Source: Saccharomonospora amisosensis (GTDB taxonomy: Bacteria > Actinomycetota > Actinomycetes > Mycobacteriales > Pseudonocardiaceae). From it: a DNA stretch of 64,000 nt. The position numbers and the translations under genes were made by a program. The stretch spans positions 186,001 through 250,000 of the forward strand of contig NZ_JAAOYM010000003.1 in NCBI RefSeq assembly GCF_011761185.1, written 5' to 3'. Under the pieces are notes generated by a model. That model saw nothing but the letters and a program-made list of their open reading frames with translations, was not told the origin of the DNA and made no database searches. Positions 61,542-64,000 of this stretch are shown piece after piece (the stretch's first letter is position 1; every line of letters starts with the position of its first letter).

Positions 61542-62885
61542 TCAGGCTCCCAGGAACGCCTGGCCGCACACGCGGACGAAGTTGCCGTTGACGGCGGACG
61601 AGGCGGGGTTGGCGTACCAGGCGATGGTCTCTGCCACGTCGACGGGAAGCCCGCCCTGCGCGAGGCTGGAAAGCCGCCTGCCGAACTCCCTGATCACCAC
61701 TGGAACCGCGGCTGTCATCTTCGTTTCGATGAACCCTGGCGCCACGGCGTTGATCGTGCCCCCGTGCTCGGCCAGCCTCGGTGCGGCCTCGTTCACCATG
61801 CCGATGACACCTGCCTTGCTGGTGGCGTAGTTGGTCTGGCCGACGTTCCCCGCGATTCCCGCGATGGACGACACGCCTATGATCCGACCGTTATCCCGCA
61901 ACACCCGGCCGGACAGCAGCCGGTCGTTGATCTCCAACGCCGCGCCGAGGTTGACGCTCAACACCGAGTCCCACGCGCTGTCACTGAGGTTGCCGAGCGT
62001 CTTGTCCCTGGTGATACCCGCGTTGTGCACGACAACGTCGACGCCGCCGTGGCGCTGTGTCAGGTAGCCCGCGAGCCGCTCCGGCGCGTCGGCCGCGGTG
62101 ATGTCGAGTTGCAGCGCCGAACCACCGATCCGGTTGGCCACCTCGGACAGCTCCCCACCCTGTGCCGGAATGTCAAGGGCGACCACGTGGGCGCCGTCGC
62201 GGGCCAGCACCTCGGCGATGGCGGCGCCGATGCCCCTCGACGCGCCGGTGACCACGGCGACCCTGTCGCGCAGCGGCTGCTCCCAGCTCTGCGGCGGCTG
62301 GGCCGTGGTGGCCCCCGCCGTGCCGACGCGGATGACCTGGCCGTCAACGAACGCCGACTTGGCCGAAAGCAGGAACCGTATGGTCGATTCAGCGGCCTCC
62401 TCCGCGCCCTGTGCCACGTACACCAGCTGTGCGGTGGCTCCGCGCTTGAGCTCCTTGCCGACGGAGCGGGTGAACCCCTCCAGCGCGCGCTGGGCGATGC
62501 GCTCGCGGCCCTCGACGCGTTCCGGCGGCGTGCCGACGACCACGACGCGGCCGCAACTCGCGGCCTTGCGTATGACGGGGTGGTAGAAGCGATACAGCTC
62601 ACGCAACTGGGATGGTTCGGTGACGCCGGTGGCGTCGAAGACGAGCGCGCCGTAGCGGGTGTCGTCCTCGGGCGTGTGCAGTACCTCGATGCCTGCCGCG
62701 CCGAGCTGCGCGGTGAGCACCTTTTCCATTCGCCCACCCGGTGCGGCACCCACAAGTGCGGGACCATCGAGGGCAGGCTGCCCGGGGCGGTAGCGTCGCA
62801 GCGTCGGCGGGTTCGGCAGGCCGAGCTTCGGCACGAGGAACTTGCCGAGCGGTGTCTTGGTGAACTGCTGATACTTGTCAGCCAT
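61542..62885 (-). CDS. fabG4: FabG4-type 3-oxoacyl reductase (high-molecular-weight FabG)
   Basis: 447 aa from ATG 62885 (GGGAGGC ribosome site). The N-terminal half is a degenerate flavodoxin-like domain. The C-terminal SDR domain has the cofactor site VTGASRGIGAAIA, NAGI, the Ser of GVSSIAGIAGN and the YATSK catalytic pair. Reduces 3-oxoacyl-CoA, NADH-linked in mycobacterial FabG4. Divergent from fadA2; an operator with two predicted promoters sits between. First gene of the htdX operon. Confidence 0.94.
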   Translation of the reverse strand: MADKYQQFTKTPLGKFLVPKLGLPNPPTLRRYRPGQPALDGPALVGAAPGGRMEKVLTAQLGAAGIEVLHTPEDDTRYGALVFDATGVTEPSQLRELYRFYHPVIRKAASCGRVVVVGTPPERVEGRERIAQRALEGFTRSVGKELKRGATAQLVYVAQGAEEAAESTIRFLLSAKSAFVDGQVIRVGTAGATTAQPPQSWEQPLRDRVAVVTGASRGIGAAIAEVLARDGAHVVALDIPAQGGELSEVANRIGGSALQLDITAADAPERLAGYLTQRHGGVDVVVHNAGITRDKTLGNLSDSAWDSVLSVNLGAALEINDRLLSGRVLRDNGRIIGVSSIAGIAGNVGQTNYATSKAGVIGMVNEAAPRLAEHGGTINAVAPGFIETKMTAAVPVVIREFGRRLSSLAQGGLPVDVAETIAWYANPASSAVNGNFVRVCGQAFLGA

Positions 62886-62918
62886 CGGATGCCTCCCGTC
62901 GGCGGTGGTGCGGTGGCC

Positions 62919-62948
62919 AGCATAACTTACTGGCCAGTAGGTTACACT
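62919..62948. promoter_or_regulatory. Divergent fabG4/fadA2 promoter with TTACY-N4-RGTAR operator
   Basis: Operator core TTACTGGCCAGTAG (62927-62940) extends to AACTTACTGGCCAGTAGGTT (62924-62943), 9 of 10 arm pairs matching. Predicted -10 boxes flank it: TATGCT on the minus strand (62924-62919) toward fabG4, and TACACT on the plus strand (62943-62948) toward fadA2. One repressor could silence both. Confidence 0.75.
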
Positions 62949-62982
62949 TCCTACGGTGCGAGAACGCTGATCAGGAGGAACC

Positions 62983-64000
62983 ATGACCTCAGCGCAGAAG
63001 CCAGGCGCCCGCAGGACCCGGTCGAGCCGGAGCAAGGCCGCGAGTGTCCGCAGGGTCGCGATTATCGGCGGCAACCGGATCCCGTTCGCCCGATCGAACG
63101 GTCCCTACGCCGACGCCTCCAACCAGGACATGCTCACCGCTGCCATCGATGGTCTGATCAGCCGCTTCTCACTGCAAGGCGAGCAACTCGGCGAGGTGGC
63201 AGCGGGCGCGGTACTCAAACACGCACGCGACTTCAACCTGGCACGGGAGAGCGTGCTCGGCAGCAAGCTGGCGCCGACCACACCGGCCGCCGACGTGCAG
63301 ATGGCCTGCGGCACCGGGCTGCAGGCCATCATCAACGTGGCGAACAAGATCGCGCTGGGGCAACTCGACTCTGCCATCGCTGGCGGCGTCGACACCACCA
63401 GCGACGCGCCGCTCGCGGTCAACGACAGCCTCCGAAGGCTGCTCGTCCGGTCTAACGCCGCCAAGACCATGGGCGAGCGCATGCGGCTGCTCGGTCGGCT
63501 GCGCCCCGGGCACATCGTCCCCGAGATCCCGCGCAACGCGGAGCCGAGGACCGGGCTCTCCATGGGCGAGCACGCCTCGCTGACGGCGAAAGCGTGGGAC
63601 ATCGGGCGCGCCGAACAGGACGAACTGGCCGCGGCCAGTCACCGCAAGCTCGCCGCCGCGTACGACCGAGGGTTCTTCGACGACCTGCTCACGTCCTACC
63701 TCGGGCTCACCCGCGACCAGAACCTGCGCGCCGACTCCTCACCCGAGAAGCTGGGGAAGCTGAAGCCCGTGTTCGGCGGGCCCGAGGGCACGATGACGGC
63801 GGGCAACTCGACCCCGCTCTCCGACGGCGCCTCCACCGTGCTGCTGGCCACCGAGCAGTGGGCCAAGGAGCGCAACCTGCCGGTGCTCGCGTACCTGACG
63901 CCGTTCTCGCAGACCGCCGCCGTCGACTACGTGCACGGCGAGGAGGGCCTGCTGATGGCACCCGCCTACGCGGTGCCCCGGATGCTGGCCAGGGCGGGCA
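62983..64000 (+). CDS. fadA2: FadA2-type acetyl-CoA acetyltransferase (thiolase), cut by the window end
   Basis: At least 339 codons visible from ATG 62983 (CAGGAGGAACC ribosome site). Thiolase nucleophile Cys in VQMACGTGLQAIINV (about residue 107). Also present: SNGPYADASNQDML, GGVDTTSDAPLAVND and FGGPEGTMTAGNSTPLSDGAS. The final catalytic Cys and His lie outside the window. Cleaves 3-oxoacyl-CoA with CoA in the last beta-oxidation step. Divergent from fabG4 under a shared operator, the same arrangement as mycobacterial fadA2/fabG4. Confidence 0.92.
   Translation, partial: MTSAQKPGARRTRSSRSKAASVRRVAIIGGNRIPFARSNGPYADASNQDMLTAAIDGLISRFSLQGEQLGEVAAGAVLKHARDFNLARESVLGSKLAPTTPAADVQMACGTGLQAIINVANKIALGQLDSAIAGGVDTTSDAPLAVNDSLRRLLVRSNAAKTMGERMRLLGRLRPGHIVPEIPRNAEPRTGLSMGEHASLTAKAWDIGRAEQDELAAASHRKLAAAYDRGFFDDLLTSYLGLTRDQNLRADSSPEKLGKLKPVFGGPEGTMTAGNSTPLSDGASTVLLATEQWAKERNLPVLAYLTPFSQTAAVDYVHGEEGLLMAPAYAVPRMLARAG

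Overview
The window comes from a high-GC (about 70% by eye) actinomycete. The hspR-dnaJ-grpE-dnaK cluster with HAIR operators, mycobacterial-type fatty-acid genes (fadE5, fadA2, fabG4, htdX, etfD), a mycothiol-type enzyme and a DUF742 protein point to Pseudonocardiales, perhaps a Saccharomonospora or Amycolatopsis relative. The genus is inference. No rRNA, CRISPR array or insertion sequence was seen. There is one tRNA (Gly, CCC).

Layout. 1-9,830: heat-shock block (clpB, then the dnaK-grpE-dnaJ-hspR operon) with an AGCS symporter, a flavohaemoglobin-like protein and a dienelactone hydrolase between. 9,870-22,200: PEBP, IclR, SMR pump plus TetR, etfD, an orphan DUF742 protein, a TetR/AidB-like/crotonase operon, a CAP protein, dcd and an MpaB-type oxygenase. 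22,318-24,700: tRNA-Gly followed by a scar of gene remnants (methyltransferase tail, split DUF1023 gene, amidohydrolase) around one intact NTF2-like gene. 24,735-25,901: trpS with a classical tryptophan attenuator. 25,990-34,160: mixed enzymes, dinB with a LexA box, Mug glycosylase and a LuxR regulator. 34,200-36,200: fadE5. 36,270-44,880: membrane and stress proteins, a GroES-like protein, an NHL/thioredoxin protein, a large beta-solenoid membrane protein and a polar amino-acid ABC system. 45,037-54,734: a Liv-type ABC transporter fused into one operon with an acyl-CoA ligase and flanked by two M20 peptidase paralogues. 55,111-58,729: branched-chain 2-oxoacid dehydrogenase (E1 alpha, E1 beta, E2). 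58,826-64,000: FxsA, SCP2, TetR, htdX-fabG4 and divergent fadA2 (cut by the window end).

How they fit together. Much of the window serves lipid and branched-chain catabolism: acyl activation (ligase), dehydrogenation (FadE5, AidB-like), hydration (crotonase, HtdX), ketoacyl reduction (FabG4), thiolysis (FadA2), and electron transfer from ETF to the membrane (EtfD). A shared palindrome, TTACY-N4-RGTAR, occurs before etfD, before fadE5 (twice), between SCP2 and a TetR gene, and between fabG4 and fadA2. It suggests a previously unlinked TetR regulon. Two other notable signals are the MWW leader peptide/attenuator ahead of trpS and a 21-bp repeat array that sits directly after the stop codons of three unrelated genes, always in the same orientation and unit order.
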